Shown piece by piece: positions 18,248 through 27,160 of a stretch of 55,130 nucleotides of DNA. The notes below the pieces were generated by a model, which was not told the origin of the DNA, made no database searches, and saw only the letters and a list, made by a program, of their open reading frames with translations. Location of the stretch: the NCBI RefSeq assembly GCF_900010725.2, contig NZ_LR734865.1, positions 180,703 to 235,832 on the forward strand, in the 5' to 3' direction. Both the position numbers and the translations under genes were made by a program. Position 1 is the stretch's first letter; the number at the start of each line of letters is the position of its first letter. The DNA comes from Planktothrix serta PCC 8927. GTDB taxonomy: Bacteria; Cyanobacteriota; Cyanobacteriia; Cyanobacteriales; Microcoleaceae.

Positions 18248-19597
18248 ATGCAAGGGACTATCGTAACAACAGAAAATACAGAAACTGAGCAAATATTAAC
18301 AATACAACCCCCAAAATCGGGCTTATGCTTACAAGGACGAATTCGCATTCCTGGGGATAAGTCAATTTCCCATCGAGCCTTAATGTTAGGAGCCTTAGCA
18401 AAGGGTGTTACCACTATTGAAGGCTTATTATTAGGCGCAGACCCCCGCAGTACCGCCCAATGTTTTACTTGCTTAGGGGCGGAAATTTCTGAGTTAAATT
18501 CAGAACGGATAGAAGTTAAAGGTATTGGACTGGGTAATCTTCAAGAACCCACTGAAGTTTTAGATGCCGGAAATTCCGGTACAACCCTGCGGTTAATGTT
18601 AGGAATTCTCGCTTCTCACCCTGGAAAATTTTTTACCGTCACCGGAGATAGTTCTTTAGTTCGTCGTCCCATGTCCCGTGTTACGAAACCCTTACAACAA
18701 ATGGGGGCTAATATTTGGGGTCGTCAAGGGGGGTCTTACGCGCCTTTAGCGGTTCAAGGTCAAGCTTTGCGTCCTATTCATTATTTTTCCCCTATTGCTT
18801 CGGCGCAGGTCAAATCTTGTATTCTATTAGCTGCGTTAATGACGGAAGGAGAAACAACGGTAACAGAACCCGCTCTTTCACGGGATCATAGTGAACGAAT
18901 GTTAAGAGCTTTTGGCGCTAATTTAACCGTTGAACCGGATACTCATAGTGTAATCGTTAAAGGGCCAGCAGAACTGCACGGTCAGCACGTTGTAGTTCCG
19001 GGGGATATTAGTTCGGCGGCGTTTTGGTTAGTGGCGGCGTCAATTGTTCCAGGGTCAGAATTAGTGGTAGAAAATGTCGGAGTCAACCCCACTCGCACGG
19101 GAATATTAGAAGCTTTAGAAAAAATGGGGGCGAATTTACAATTAGAAAATCAACGGGTTGTTGCGGGGGAACCTGTGGCGGATATTCGAGTTAAATCTAG
19201 TGCGTTAAAAGCGTGTGAAATTGGCGGGGATATTATTCCTAGATTAATTGATGAAATCCCAATTTTAGCGGTGGCTGCGGCGTTTGCAGAGGGGAAAACA
19301 ATTATTAAAGATGCAGAAGAATTGAGGGTTAAAGAAAGCGATCGCATTGCCGTGATGGCGACTCAAATGAGTCAACTGGGGGCGAAGATTACTGAACGTC
19401 CCGACGGGTTAGAAATTACCGGGGGTTTTCCTTTAACGGGGACAGAAGTTGATAGCGATACGGATCATCGCATTGCGATGAGTTTAGCGATCGCGGGTTT
19501 AAATGCTCAAGGAAAAACCACCATTCACCGAGCAGAAGCAGCCGGAATTTCTTATCCTAATTTTGTCGCAACCTTAAGCCAAATTTGTACCGTTTAA
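18248..19597 (+). CDS. aroA: 5-enolpyruvylshikimate-3-phosphate synthase
   Basis: Transfers enolpyruvyl from PEP to shikimate-3-phosphate, the sixth step of the shikimate pathway; cytoplasmic. The two inside-out domains are visible. [15 protein letters not shown] (about residue 36) holds the PEP/S3P-binding Lys and Arg, [14 protein letters not shown] is the substrate loop, and [16 protein letters not shown] and [18 protein letters not shown] follow. [15 protein letters not shown] lies near the end. Length 449 is normal. The loop is DAGNSGTT rather than the LFLGNAGT of enterobacterial and plant enzymes. The roughly 20 residues before PPKSGLCLQ look like a poorly conserved extension. Confidence 0.96.
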   Translation: MQGTIVTTENTETEQILTIQPPKSGLCLQGRIRIPGDKSISHRALMLGALAKGVTTIEGLLLGADPRSTAQCFTCLGAEISELNSERIEVKGIGLGNLQEPTEVLDAGNSGTTLRLMLGILASHPGKFFTVTGDSSLVRRPMSRVTKPLQQMGANIWGRQGGSYAPLAVQGQALRPIHYFSPIASAQVKSCILLAALMTEGETTVTEPALSRDHSERMLRAFGANLTVEPDTHSVIVKGPAELHGQHVVVPGDISSAAFWLVAASIVPGSELVVENVGVNPTRTGILEALEKMGANLQLENQRVVAGEPVADIRVKSSALKACEIGGDIIPRLIDEIPILAVAAAFAEGKTIIKDAEELRVKESDRIAVMATQMSQLGAKITERPDGLEITGGFPLTGTEVDSDTDHRIAMSLAIAGLNAQGKTTIHRAEAAGISYPNFVATLSQICTV

Positions 19598-19618
19598 AAT
19601 CAATCGTTTCAGAACTTG

Positions 19619-19669
19619 AGAAACCGGGTTTCTAGTTGTTATGATTTTTCCTTCAGAAACCCGGTTTCT
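19619..19669. repeat. Inverted pair of AGAAACC palindromic repeats
   Basis: AGAAACCGGGTTTCT (19619-19633) and its reverse complement AGAAACCCGGTTTCT (19655-19669) sit 21 bases apart between the convergent ends of aroA and the higA-like gene. Each is a small hairpin and the pair can also fold on itself. They may act as a bidirectional terminator. Confidence 0.8.
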
Positions 19670-19703
19670 GATTACCTTGATATTAGCAAACTGTTAGAAA
19701 GTG

Positions 19704-20108
19704 CTATTTTAAATTAGGAAAAAATACGGCAGGGGAAAAATGAAAAAACTTTGATAATTCTTGAATATGGCGAGTTGTAAGTTGGCGTTTTTCATTGAGA
19801 ACATCAGAGACAATAGATTCAGTTTTAAAGATAGAAACCAGATCTTTTTGTTTGAGTTTGCGTTCTGCCATTAAAACCTTTAAAAGTTCCACACCATAAA
19901 TATCAGGAATCAGATCTTCTTGTTGATTTTCATACTCAGACACTAATGCACCCAAAACATCTAAATAGTCTTCTTCTTCTGGGGTGAGTTCGGGTTTATC
20001 TAGTAATCTGTTAATCACAGCTTGAGTTGCTTCAAAATCTTCTTCAGAGTTAATGGGACGAGGAGGAAAATCTTGGAGGAGTTGCATATATTTTTCTGCT
20101 GTTATCAT
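19704..20108 (-). CDS. HigA-type antitoxin/HTH protein without a toxin partner
   Basis: 134 residues. The N-terminal half is acidic (EEDFEATQAVINRLLDKPEL, then TPEEEDYLDVLGALVSEYE), as in the HigA-like COG5499 group. The C-terminal part (about 70-134) holds an XRE-type helix-turn-helix: VELLKVLMAERKLKQKDLV, then ESIVSDVLNEKRQLTTRHIQ, ending FHFSPAVFFP. Such proteins normally follow a HigB-type mRNA interferase gene. Here the gene upstream on the same strand is the dynamin-like GTPase, 48 bp away, and no small toxin frame is seen. It may therefore be a solitary regulator, possibly of its own operon. Confidence 0.82.
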   Translation of the reverse strand: MITAEKYMQLLQDFPPRPINSEEDFEATQAVINRLLDKPELTPEEEDYLDVLGALVSEYENQQEDLIPDIYGVELLKVLMAERKLKQKDLVSIFKTESIVSDVLNEKRQLTTRHIQELSKFFHFSPAVFFPNLK

Positions 20109-20156
20109 AGGTTTAATCTCTATAAAAATCTAAGCAAAAATGATCAACTTAATTAA

Positions 20157-22760
20157 TTAACGGTTAACTTCAGTAACAATAGCATTGAGTTCATTTTGAA
20201 TTTTTTTGAGTTTTTGGTGTTGTTCATTAATCCAAACAATAGTTTTTTCTTTTTCCTCTAAAGTCTTAGTATGAGCTTCTTCTTGTTGCTCAATCAAATT
20301 TTCATAGAGTGCCATTGCTTGCTCAATAAAATCAGCAAAGACAAGATATCGTTCTTGATAAACTAATTCAATATTTTCAATAATTGTATTAAAAGTTTCT
20401 TCTTCAGACTCAAAAAACTTTTTAAAACCTAAGTCATATACCTGCCACTTACACTGATTATAAACCTCATTTTCATCTGGCCCACCAAATAAAAAACCTC
20501 CAATGACAGCCGCTAGACCTCCAACGAGCAGTGCAGGGATAAATCCTAAGCCTAAAATGCCAAGTAATGCACCTGTAGTTAATCCACCTGCTCCCAAACT
20601 ACCAAACATATTGAATCCACCCTCATCATCATTTTTGCTACCAGCCCTGAAAGAGTTAATTCCCAAATTATTAGCTCGAATATTACTCGCCATGCTGCTA
20701 GTAAATTGTTCATCTAAATTGGTTCCTAGCTGATTACCCAATTTTTGTAAATCTATTCTAATCGCTTCTAATTCGGAATGAATTAGGTTATTTAGCTCTT
20801 TTACCTGTTGGGATAAAATTTCTGATTGTAAGTCATCAATCCAATTTTGTATTTCTTCAGAAATATCTTGAGTAAATTGTTCGCAGTAATCCTGTAAAAC
20901 TTTCTCCTTATCTACAAAAGGTGAATGTTCTGATGTCCATGTATCAGCTTTTTTAGCTATACGGTCTTGTAATTCTTCAACCCATTCATTCCAAGATTCA
21001 GCAGCGTATTCCAGGGAAATAGCTACACTATATTTTGCCTGTTCTAAAATCCTAAGATCTCGTCCACTTGCTTCTCCAATTTTCTCGAAAATTTCCAGTT
21101 TTGCTGATTCAGAAATTTTGATCTTTCCGTCTAAAATTTTCTCAAACTGTTTCAAATCATTATCGGCTATTTCAGTTAATGCTTGAATTCGATTGACATT
21201 AGAGGTAACTTCAATTTTACCTCTCTCATTGACTAAAAAGTCTTGAATACAATTAATAAAATAATCAAAAGTTTCTATGTATTCATTATGCTCATTATTC
21301 ACAATAGCATCTAAGGCTAATTTTGCAGAAATATAGTGAATTCGATTTTCTCCTGAAATAATGGGGTTTTTACCTTGAATGTTTTCTTCAATTCGTTTAG
21401 GAATTTGATTGCGTCCCTTCTCAGTTTGTACCAAATCCCAAAAATTAACTAAAATAAAAAGATTATTAGCAGGTTGATCAGATAATCCTGTATTTAAGGT
21501 AACTTTTAATCCTTCTATCACATCTCGTTCTGATTTAGCCAAACAACGGGAAGCACTGGTGATAAAAATAGCTGCGTCCGTATCTTTAAGAATCTTTTGA
21601 GTAATTGCTTCTCGATCAGGATGTTCATTCAACCCAGGAGAATCAATAATTTCAACTCCACTGCTACAAATGTCTAAATCAGGATGTTCAAAAATAATTT
21701 CCTCAATTTCACAATGAGCCAGTTCATCACTTAAATTTCCAATAGCAGCTTCTTCCGAAATACTCGCTTTTTCTTGATAATTTTCTATAGGAATATCTTC
21801 TTGATGCCCATCTTTATAACAACAAATGACCCGTTTTTGCTCTCCATATCGTAAAACACTCACGACCCCAGTACAAGGAATTTCTCGTACAGGTTGGATT
21901 TCTTCACCGACTAACGCATTTAAAAAGGTTGATTTTCCTTGACTAAATTCTCCAACCACCGTTACACGAAACCGTTTTGATTGATTTTTTTTAGAAATTT
22001 CTTGGATATCATGAATTAAACTTTTCGACCAGGCTTGATGCTTATCTTGAGCAATAATTTTATAAAATTGATCACAAATATTATTTAATTGTTGGCGATA
22101 ATCCTGAAATTGTTTCAGGTTATCATAATTAGGTAAAACGCGAATTTTATCTCGCTTTAATCTGGGTTTTGCGGGTAAAACTTCAATAATATTTTTAGCA
22201 GCTAAAACAAAAATATTATCTAATAATTGAAATTGAGCCGGATCAAGTAAACTATGAACTTCAATAAGAGCTTCTTGATCTTCAATAACTAGGTCGCTAA
22301 AAGCGGATTCAAAAATTTGTATATGTCGAGAGTCAATATTAATTTGATCAGCCAGGTTTTCTAAATAATCTTTTTCTCTAAGTTCTATCTCACCATCTGA
22401 AGCCGACATTTGATAACCAAAACCGATTAATAACAGTTTCTCGGAATCAGACAGAGTAGACATCAATAACAATAAGTCATTAAAGTTTTTATATATTCTA
22501 AGAAAAAGAATATGTTTTGTAAAAATAGGGACTAATTTTTTTAAATTACTGTTAGGAGGGATCAGGCGAGTTAGATTAGTTTGCCAACGTTCTCTTTCTT
22601 GTGGTGTAATTTTACCATCCTGGTAAATAACGCCCATCAGTACGCACAGCAACGAAGCCATAAAAACTACCGCCGGGGTAGCATCTTTTTTCTGGAGTTC
22701 TTGCCCTGCCATCCGTGATAGTAAAGCTAGAGACTCAGAGTTAATTAAGCTGATGTCCAT
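20157..22760 (-). CDS. Dynamin-family GTPase with N-terminal TerB-like domain
   Basis: 867 residues. The N-terminal part (about 25-160) looks like a TerB/tellurite-resistance fold with two acidic loops (YQDGKITPQERE and ASDGEIELREKD). The GTPase has G1 GEFSQGKS (270-277), Thr297 as probable G2, G3 DSPG (373-376) and a non-canonical G4, NFWD (439-442). A long helical stalk follows, then a Gly/Leu-rich hydrophobic segment (about 722-760) able to insert into a membrane, and a C-terminal coiled coil rich in Glu and Lys. This is the layout of bacterial dynamin-like proteins, which remodel or tether membranes on GTP hydrolysis. A divergent membrane/coiled-coil gene starts 179 bp away and a HigA-like gene follows. 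Confidence 0.9.
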   Translation of the reverse strand: MDISLINSESLALLSRMAGQELQKKDATPAVVFMASLLCVLMGVIYQDGKITPQERERWQTNLTRLIPPNSNLKKLVPIFTKHILFLRIYKNFNDLLLLMSTLSDSEKLLLIGFGYQMSASDGEIELREKDYLENLADQINIDSRHIQIFESAFSDLVIEDQEALIEVHSLLDPAQFQLLDNIFVLAAKNIIEVLPAKPRLKRDKIRVLPNYDNLKQFQDYRQQLNNICDQFYKIIAQDKHQAWSKSLIHDIQEISKKNQSKRFRVTVVGEFSQGKSTFLNALVGEEIQPVREIPCTGVVSVLRYGEQKRVICCYKDGHQEDIPIENYQEKASISEEAAIGNLSDELAHCEIEEIIFEHPDLDICSSGVEIIDSPGLNEHPDREAITQKILKDTDAAIFITSASRCLAKSERDVIEGLKVTLNTGLSDQPANNLFILVNFWDLVQTEKGRNQIPKRIEENIQGKNPIISGENRIHYISAKLALDAIVNNEHNEYIETFDYFINCIQDFLVNERGKIEVTSNVNRIQALTEIADNDLKQFEKILDGKIKISESAKLEIFEKIGEASGRDLRILEQAKYSVAISLEYAAESWNEWVEELQDRIAKKADTWTSEHSPFVDKEKVLQDYCEQFTQDISEEIQNWIDDLQSEILSQQVKELNNLIHSELEAIRIDLQKLGNQLGTNLDEQFTSSMASNIRANNLGINSFRAGSKNDDEGGFNMFGSLGAGGLTTGALLGILGLGFIPALLVGGLAAVIGGFLFGGPDENEVYNQCKWQVYDLGFKKFFESEEETFNTIIENIELVYQERYLVFADFIEQAMALYENLIEQQEEAHTKTLEEKEKTIVWINEQHQKLKKIQNELNAIVTEVNR

Positions 22761-22939
22761 ATATCAGTTCAATCGAATTTATTGGATTATGAATGATTCT
22801 ATGGTATCATAAAAAAGCAAACTATTCCAAATTAAATTACAGTTAAATAAGCGTAACAAAGGTTACAAAAAAAATAAATTGTTTACAGAAGTTAAATTTT
22901 CTTAACTTTCTACTCTGACTAAATAAAAGGAGAAAAGCA
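22761..22939. promoter_or_regulatory. Divergent intergenic region between dynamin and coiled-coil genes
   Basis: 179 bp, very AT-rich, with a run of A before a TAAATTG sequence and several short direct motifs (GTTAAAT/AGTTAAATTTTCTTAA). It must contain the promoters of both divergent genes. No operator is identified with certainty, although AGTTAAA is repeated at two places. Confidence 0.35.
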
Positions 22940-24253
22940 ATGGAGTACATCTTTAGTGCGGCTAATCAAGCTCTTTGGGCTGCGGGTAAGCTGATCCAAG
23001 CTACGACAAATACAGGTCAACTTTTACCCATATTAAGAGATCCGATCACAGGTCAATTTGTTGAAGTCGCTAAAAGTTTAACGGTTGATAATGCAGATTT
23101 TGCGCCTTTTATCACTGCTAACCCCCTTCTAGCAGGAGGAAATATGGTGATGAAAGCAGGTAAAATGTATCAGAATAATCAGGGATTTCAAGAGGTTTTA
23201 GGACAGTTAAATAGTTTACAAAGCAGTTTAGGCGTTTTACAAGCAACTACTGCTGTTATTGGTGTGGGTGTAGCTGTTACTGCTGCTCTTTCTGCGGTGA
23301 ATTTATGGCAAACTTTAAAATTACGAGAAGATGTTAAACAACTGAGATTAGAAGTTAAAGACGGATTTATTGATCTCAAACAAGCATTAAGAAATCAAGG
23401 ATTAGAAGTTATTCAACATATTGATCAAGTTGCTCAAGATATTACCTTTAATCAACACCGTTTAGAGTTTGTTAAAGCTTATAGCCGTTTTTTAGAAGCT
23501 ACCAAACTTATACAAATTGCTACGTCTATTCAAGATATTAATGCTAGAAATATTGAGTTATCTAACGCTCGACAAACCTTAAGTGAATCTTTGGCAATTT
23601 ATAATAGTCCTCACATTCTTTCTGAAACGTCAACCGCAGGTCAACTGAGACGATATGAATGTTCTTGGGTTATTGAACAAGCGATCGTGCTAACCTATTA
23701 TTTACAAGGAGAACCTAAAGCATTAAGTGAGCGTCTATCCTATTTTCAAAATAAAATCCGTCAAGATGCTTTAAACGTGATTGAACATTGCCAAACACAA
23801 GACGAGTTAGATTTCATTTTTCCTGAAATTACCCGGATTCATAATCATGATCTAGCAGGTTTAGAACTCTGGAAAAATCAAGTTGATTGGTTCAATAGTT
23901 TACCTCCTTCTGACTTAAATTTGTTAGAAAGTATAGATTTGAACGAGAGCAAGTTAAATTCTGTTTCTAATTCAGAATCATCTTTAAAAGTTATTGAGAA
24001 ACCACACGAACAGATTTTTTATGAAAATATAAGAGAAAAATCTCATTCTTCCTCCTTAGAACAACAGCTTAAATTTTTAATGCGTTCTACTTTACGGAAA
24101 GAAGCAGAAATTTATGTTAGTGAAAATGCCGAAAATTTCGGTTATAGAACATTAAATCTAGCCAATTTAAAAAAATCATCTAATTTAACCGTTGCTAATC
24201 TTTATTGGTATTTTAAAGTTAAAGAAGAATCACCAGAAGCAATGGAGAAATAA
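22940..24253 (+). CDS. Membrane-associated coiled-coil protein of unknown function
   Basis: 437 residues, not recognised as any named family. One hydrophobic segment (about 98-123, ending in AVIGVGVAVTAALSAVNLW) is flanked by helical regions, and a coiled coil (LREDVKQLRLEVKDGFIDLK) follows at once. The N-terminus (ANQALWAAGKLIQATTN) is amphipathic. A long helical middle and a Ser-rich linker (about 335-360) precede a small C-terminal domain. One hydrophobic segment within long helices resembles alpha-helical pore formers or dynamin partners, but that is only an impression. The ribosome site (AAGGAGAAAAGC) before ATG 22940 is good. It is divergent from the dynamin gene across an AT-rich 179 bp. 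Confidence 0.75.
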   Translation: MEYIFSAANQALWAAGKLIQATTNTGQLLPILRDPITGQFVEVAKSLTVDNADFAPFITANPLLAGGNMVMKAGKMYQNNQGFQEVLGQLNSLQSSLGVLQATTAVIGVGVAVTAALSAVNLWQTLKLREDVKQLRLEVKDGFIDLKQALRNQGLEVIQHIDQVAQDITFNQHRLEFVKAYSRFLEATKLIQIATSIQDINARNIELSNARQTLSESLAIYNSPHILSETSTAGQLRRYECSWVIEQAIVLTYYLQGEPKALSERLSYFQNKIRQDALNVIEHCQTQDELDFIFPEITRIHNHDLAGLELWKNQVDWFNSLPPSDLNLLESIDLNESKLNSVSNSESSLKVIEKPHEQIFYENIREKSHSSSLEQQLKFLMRSTLRKEAEIYVSENAENFGYRTLNLANLKKSSNLTVANLYWYFKVKEESPEAMEK

Positions 24254-24284
24254 GTTAGTATTTAAACCCCAACTCAATATATTT

Positions 24285-24444
24285 GTAGGGTGCGTAAGCA
24301 ACGCGCACGCACCATTTCCTATTGATCAATTAATTCTTATAAATTCAAGAAAGAATGATCTATAAACTTTGAGGTGGTGCGTGCGCGGAGCTTACGCACC
24401 CTACTATATGGAGATGGTGTGTGCGCGGAGCTTACGCACCCTAC
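24285..24444. repeat. Three GGTGCGTAAGC-type palindromic repeats
   Basis: Copies at 24285-24313 (GTAGGGTGCGTAAGC...), 24376-24404 and 24416-24444, the last two in reverse orientation and 40 bases apart. The sequence is a GC-rich hairpin (GGTGCGT...ACGCACC). Further copies form a tandem array near 50844 and a single one near 51246. The last copy supplies the stop codon of the dehydrogenase remnant. Confidence 0.85.
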
Positions 24445-24731
24445 GGTTTGATGGTGGTAAATAGGGCGGAATAATCATCGTCTGATTTTCCGAGTTTTTG
24501 GGTTGCTTCTAATATTGCTTTTACTCCTTCTAATAAACTTGCATTTAATCCCATTTTGACAGCTTCTTGTAGAAACAAATTCGTATCTTTTAATAAATGT
24601 TTCGTGGGAAAATTATAATTTTGATAATTTTCTTCTAACATCTGTTGTAATTTTTTATCAAAAGTAGGAGCATATAACGCACTTCCTCCTGCTTTGATTG
24701 ATTTGGAGGAATTTGGGTGAGGAGACCTCAC
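24441..24731 (-). pseudogene. C-terminal remnant of a 3-hydroxyisobutyrate-type dehydrogenase
   Basis: About 80 residues resemble the C-terminal helical domain of the beta-hydroxyacid dehydrogenase family: ALYAPTFDKKLQQML, then NFPTKHLLKDTNLFLQEAVK with the conserved Lys-Asp. The Rossmann half and the catalytic Lys domain are missing (usual length about 290). The first dozen residues come from a GGGTGAGG hairpin repeat, and the stop is inside a GGTGCGTAAGC repeat. The visible frame is thus framed by repeats at both ends and is most likely not functional. Confidence 0.8.
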
Positions 24732-24733
24732 CC
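24715..24733. repeat. GGGTGAGG hairpin repeat
   Basis: GGGTGAGG-AGA-CCTCACCC is a perfect 8-bp stem with a 3-base loop. It lies at the 5' edge of the dehydrogenase remnant, where homology stops, so it marks the break point. Confidence 0.7.
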
Positions 24734-24778
24734 CTACAGGAAATTAATCAGAAAAAATCCTAGAATAATTCAGAGAAT

Positions 24779-25738
24779 TTAGGGATTTAATGTCGCTAAA
24801 ACTGTGTCATGAATAATCCCATTACTAACAATAATACCCCGGTTATCTAACATCTTAGGATTAGAGGCAAAATCCAAGGGTTTACCCAACATATCGCTCA
24901 CTCGTCCTCCCGCTTCTTCAACTACAATTGCCCCCGCCGCATGATCCCAAATATTCTCTCGATAATTAGGGGTTTTAGGAGAAGGAAGTCGCAAATATAA
25001 CGCCGCTTTTCCAGACGCCACCGCCCCATATTTTGCCTGAGAATCGATCTTAATAGCCGGAGCAATAATTCCCACCGCTTTTGCTACAGCATCCTGACGA
25101 TCAAGATCACCATGACTGGCTTCCACACTGCCTACAAATCGCAGATTTTCTGTATCATTGGCAGGTACAACTTGAATCGGAATTTCTTCTCCTGTTGCTA
25201 AAATGATCATCGTTGATCCTTGTCCTCTAACCGCCACAAATAACGCCCCAGGTTCGTGATTTTCCACCGGATAAGCCGGACATCCCATCACCCCAACTTT
25301 GACTTCTCCATCTTCAATTAAAGCTAAAGCAATAGCATATTGATCTTGTCTTAAAAAGCCCTTTGTTCCATCAATGGGGTCTAATGTCCAAAACCGTTTT
25401 TCAACCTTTCCATTTCCTTTATTAATCCAATTTGTGACTAATTCTGAGGTCGCATCAGGAATAATTTCTTGTACATATTGGGTGATTTTTGCTAAATTTT
25501 CTGCCATTTCTGGGGTTTGCAATTCCGTTGCATCTTCTTCCCCGACAACAGGATCATTGGGAAACGCTTCTGCTAAGGCTTTACAAATAATCGCTTGAGA
25601 ACCATAATCTGCAACTGTCACCGGACTTTTATCACTTTTTTCCATTGCGGGTGGGATATTTTGACGCACTTTTTCACACAGTTTTCCGGCGGCTAATGTG
25701 GCTGCAATGGCAATTTGTTTTTCTTGTTCGTAGGACAT
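24779..25738 (-). CDS. cysQ: 3'(2'),5'-bisphosphate nucleotidase (CysQ/HAL2 type)
   Basis: Li+-sensitive, Mg-dependent phosphatase family that removes the 3' phosphate from PAP/PAPS, clearing the by-product of sulfate assimilation; cytoplasmic. The metal motifs are present: PVTVADYGSQ, VVGEED (about 65), WTLDPIDGTKGF (about 117), and ENIWDHAAGAIVVEEAGG near residue 265. The length (319) and the interspersed insertions match the HAL2 branch rather than short SuhB-type enzymes; inositol monophosphatase activity cannot be excluded. rsmD lies upstream on the same strand, 36 bp away. Confidence 0.9.
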   Translation of the reverse strand: MSYEQEKQIAIAATLAAGKLCEKVRQNIPPAMEKSDKSPVTVADYGSQAIICKALAEAFPNDPVVGEEDATELQTPEMAENLAKITQYVQEIIPDATSELVTNWINKGNGKVEKRFWTLDPIDGTKGFLRQDQYAIALALIEDGEVKVGVMGCPAYPVENHEPGALFVAVRGQGSTMIILATGEEIPIQVVPANDTENLRFVGSVEASHGDLDRQDAVAKAVGIIAPAIKIDSQAKYGAVASGKAALYLRLPSPKTPNYRENIWDHAAGAIVVEEAGGRVSDMLGKPLDFASNPKMLDNRGIIVSNGIIHDTVLATLNP

Positions 25739-25774
25739 AAAAACTCCGATTATGAGGGATAATTTCTAATTTTA

Positions 25775-26317
25775 TCATTTTAAACAATAAAACGTTAAAG
25801 CACAATTTCCGTAGATTTTTTCTCGACAATTTTCTAACGCCATAACAGGTTGAATTTGCCAACGATGAGGATGATGTTCTACGGCTATTTCTCCATCGGG
25901 AGACAGGAGTTGATATTGGGCGATCGCTTCTAAGGTCGGTTGATAAAGATTGCTATTATAGGGCGGATCAAAATAAATACAATCAAATTGTTGACCCGAT
26001 AAGATTTTTAATTTCCCTAAAATATCCCCTCGAATAACTTTAAATTCTTGGGAAGAATCTGCTATTTTTTGCCAATTTTCTTGTATCACTTGACAAGCTT
26101 TTCCATGTTGTTCTATGCCAATAACAACTGTCGCCCCTCGACATAAAGCTTCAGCGCCCATTGAGCCACTTCCTGTACATAAATCTAACCAGCGACAGCC
26201 TTGTATTTTGCCTTGCCAAATATTAAAAACCGCTTCCCTCACCCTGGCTAATGTAGGGCGAGTTTCTTCTCCGGGTAAGGTTTTAAGTAAGCGATTTCCA
26301 TAAATTCTTAAACTCAA
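25775..26317 (-). CDS. rsmD: 16S rRNA guanine(966)-N2-methyltransferase
   Basis: SAM-dependent methyltransferase acting on G966 of 16S rRNA in the small subunit. The N-terminus RIYGNRLLKTLPGEETRPTL and VREAVFNIW are the RsmD signature; LDLCTGSGSMGAEALCRGA is the SAM-binding motif I, and DPPYNSNLYQ is the DPPY motif for exocyclic amines. Length 180 is typical. It is followed on the same strand by the bisphosphate nucleotidase gene. Confidence 0.93.
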   Translation of the reverse strand: MSLRIYGNRLLKTLPGEETRPTLARVREAVFNIWQGKIQGCRWLDLCTGSGSMGAEALCRGATVVIGIEQHGKACQVIQENWQKIADSSQEFKVIRGDILGKLKILSGQQFDCIYFDPPYNSNLYQPTLEAIAQYQLLSPDGEIAVEHHPHRWQIQPVMALENCREKIYGNCALTFYCLK

Positions 26318-26339
26318 AGATTGATCCCTCCAATGAATC

Positions 26340-26388
26340 AGAAACCGGGTTTCTCAAGCCGAAAGATTTATACAGAAACCGGGTTTCT
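26340..26388. repeat. Direct pair of AGAAACC palindromic repeats overlapping the hisH 3' end
   Basis: AGAAACCGGGTTTCT at 26340-26354 and 26374-26388. The second copy lies inside hisH and encodes its last residues. Unlike the other two pairs, both copies are in the same form. Confidence 0.85.
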
Positions 26389-27030
26389 CATCTCAAGATT
26401 TTGAGTTTTACCGTGAACTAATTCTACAAAATTATCTAAAATTTTTAATCCGGTAGTGGAGGATTTTTCGGGGTGAAATTGTACAGCCATCACGTTATTT
26501 TTAGCAATAGCAGCCGTGATGATTTGACTCCCATGTTGAATGCTGGCGGAGGTTAAATTACTATCAGTTGGAGCAACATAATAAGAATGAACAAAATAAA
26601 CCCAAGGTTGAGAACCAATACTTTTCCATAGAGGTAAATTGGGTTGAGTTAAAGATAATTGATTCCAACCGATATGGGGAATGGTTAATCCCGGTTCTGA
26701 CTGAAAACGTCGCACTGTTCCGGGGAATATTCCTAAACCTATTTCTTGACCTTCTTCTGAAGATTCAAACAGGATTTGTAAGCCTAAACAAATGCCTAAA
26801 AAGGGCACACCTGAAGCAATGACTTCTTGAATGGGTTCTACTAAATGACGGGATCTCAAATGTTGCATAGCGGGGTCAAAAGAACCCACTCCGGGTAATA
26901 CAACCCCATCAGCATTTTTAATCACCGTTGCTGAGTCAGTCACTTGAGGGTTTGCACCTGCTTTTTCTAAGCCTTTGCAAACGGAGTGCAAATTCCCCAT
27001 ATTATAATCGATAACCGCAATCACAGACAT
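26368..27030 (-). CDS. hisH: Imidazole glycerol phosphate synthase, glutamine amidotransferase subunit
   Basis: Glutaminase subunit that feeds ammonia to HisF in histidine biosynthesis; cytoplasmic. Class I amidotransferase: the nucleophile Cys is in GICLGLQILFE, and the His/Glu pair is in VQFHPEKSSTTGL. IDYNMGNLHSV and LPGVGSFDPAM are HisH hallmarks. Normal homology ends near FVELVHGK. The final residues (MRNPVSV) are encoded by an AGAAACC palindromic repeat, with the TAA just beyond it. The tail is unlikely to harm the enzyme. hisF is not in the window. Confidence 0.95.
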   Translation of the reverse strand: MSVIAVIDYNMGNLHSVCKGLEKAGANPQVTDSATVIKNADGVVLPGVGSFDPAMQHLRSRHLVEPIQEVIASGVPFLGICLGLQILFESSEEGQEIGLGIFPGTVRRFQSEPGLTIPHIGWNQLSLTQPNLPLWKSIGSQPWVYFVHSYYVAPTDSNLTSASIQHGSQIITAAIAKNNVMAVQFHPEKSSTTGLKILDNFVELVHGKTQNLEMRNPVSV

Positions 27031-27113
27031 TGATTTGCTTCCTTATCCTGTGGGTTTAAATTATTCTGATTATACCATTTTTTCTGCTTTATTAAAAGAT
27101 TTTTTTGTAAAAT

Positions 27114-27156
27114 GATCCCCCCTAACCCTGCTAAAAAAGGAGGATTTAGGGGGATC
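27114..27156 (-). terminator. Hairpin downstream of the alpha-2-macroglobulin gene
   Basis: GATCCCCCCTAA (27114-27125) pairs with TTAGGGGGATC (27146-27156), leaving one bulged C. On the minus strand it follows the stop at 27161 directly and is trailed by ATTTTAC. The CCCCCTAA...TTAGGGGG form is also a dispersed repeat in cyanobacteria. Confidence 0.6.
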
Positions 27157-27160
27157 TCAA

